Origin: Kitasatospora mediocidica KCTC 9733
GTDB taxonomy: Bacteria; Actinomycetota; Actinomycetes; Streptomycetales; Streptomycetaceae
Direction: 5' to 3'
DNA length: 64,000 nt
NCBI RefSeq assembly: GCF_000744225.1
Contig: NZ_JQLN01000004.1
Location: 1,302,001 to 1,366,000, forward strand
A program made the position numbers and the translations under genes. Position 1 is the first letter of the stretch; the number at the start of each line of letters is the position of its first letter. The notes under the pieces were generated by a model. That model was not told the origin of the DNA. It did no database searches and worked only from the letters and a program-made list of their open reading frames with translations. Of the stretch, positions 63,619-64,000 are shown one piece after another.

Positions 63619-64000
63619 ATGACCGATATACAGCTGGACCAGTCCGGAGCGGGCCGACGCGAACGGCGCCTCGCTGCGGCCGCCCCGCCGCCGCCCACCG
63701 GCGGCCGGGCCGCGACCCGCAAGGCCGGCGGCGGCAAGGGCCGCAAGAAGCCCCGCCGGGTGCTGCGGATCGTCGCGTTCACCAGCGCGGGCGCGGTGCT
63801 GGTCACCGCCGGCGTCGGCGCGTTCGTCTACGAGAAGCTGAACGGGAACATCAAGAGCGCCCCGCTCTTCGCCGGTGCCTCCGGTGACGCGGGCCACGAG
63901 AAGCCGGACGCCTTCGGCCGCACCCCGATCAACATCCTGGTCATCGGCTCGGACACCCGCGACAACGCGGCCGACTGCTCGATCGGCGGCGACTGCGGCT
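63619..64000 (+). CDS. LytR-CpsA-Psr family cell-wall glycopolymer transferase (3' partial)
   Basis: The first 127 residues of an LCP protein. A long basic cytoplasmic part rich in Arg, Lys and Gly (about 1-46) precedes one membrane helix (about 48-70, LRIVAFTSAGAVLVTAGVGA). The start of the catalytic domain reads TPINILVIGSDTRD at about 106-119, with the Asp-Thr-Arg-Asp signature. LCP enzymes attach teichoic acids or other glycopolymers to peptidoglycan. GAGGAACGAGGAC lies before ATG 63619. The gene runs off the right edge. Confidence 0.88.
   Translation, partial: MTDIQLDQSGAGRRERRLAAAAPPPPTGGRAATRKAGGGKGRKKPRRVLRIVAFTSAGAVLVTAGVGAFVYEKLNGNIKSAPLFAGASGDAGHEKPDAFGRTPINILVIGSDTRDNAADCSIGGDCG

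Overview
The window is very GC-rich and densely coded, with strong G/C at third codon positions, many GTG starts, ATGA/GTGA/TTGA stop-start overlaps, Tat and Sec exported enzymes, and a SapB-type lanthipeptide locus. This points to a mycelial actinomycete of the Streptomyces/Kitasatospora group. I see no rRNA, tRNA, CRISPR array, transposase gene or plasmid/phage backbone. It looks like a stretch of chromosome rich in secreted, regulatory and developmental genes.

Layout. 1-2.9 kb: ferredoxin-reductase-like flavoprotein, a coupled small membrane protein and a secreted protein. 3-8.8 kb: PAS/GAF/SpoIIE phosphatase, M48 membrane protease, GT2 glycosyltransferase, nucleotidyltransferase. 8.8-14.9 kb: GH18 chitinase with an upstream DasR-type site, an orphan gltD, a SAM methyltransferase and a fused carboxyltransferase. 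15-19 kb: secreted protein with a strong terminator, DUF4328 membrane protein, then an SPFH/ribbon-helix-helix/GPP34 operon behind a perfect palindrome. 19-26 kb: CGNR zinc-finger remnant, MFS exporter with coupled TetR regulator, ECF sigma factor with coupled CU044_5270 protein, LysR regulator with coupled membrane protein. 26.4-32.2 kb: PadR, a 2,4-dienoyl-CoA-reductase-like flavoenzyme, Ser/Thr kinase, rhomboid-like protein, AlkB. 32.4-35.9 kb: membrane-tethered HTH protein and a shortened SARP/NB-ARC regulator.

36.2-40.7 kb is a metal-related block. Two ferritin-like exported proteins and a cupredoxin lipoprotein run leftward. A 17/19 iron box sits next to a broken DUF2470 gene, followed by a YcnI copper-binding protein and a Met/His-rich membrane protein. 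41.4-47.8 kb is the most notable locus: a ramCSAB-type operon for a class III lanthipeptide of the SapB kind. It holds the synthetase (lyase-kinase-cyclase), a 39-residue precursor with two S-x2-S-x3-C ring motifs, and two ABC half-transporters. No ramR regulator is adjacent. The precursor start lies inside the 3' end of ramC, a hairpin separates ramS from ramA, and ramB probably starts at CTG.

47.8-64 kb: pentapeptide-repeat protein, DUF3515 protein, an MFS/apolipoprotein N-acyltransferase fusion, GH9 cellulase, HAD hydrolase, MFS exporter, terpene-cyclase-like repeat protein with a 15-bp minisatellite, MerR/amidohydrolase pair with a MerR-type promoter, an Agd3-like secreted protein that seems to lack the usual His metal ligands, and the start of an LCP-family protein cut by the window edge.
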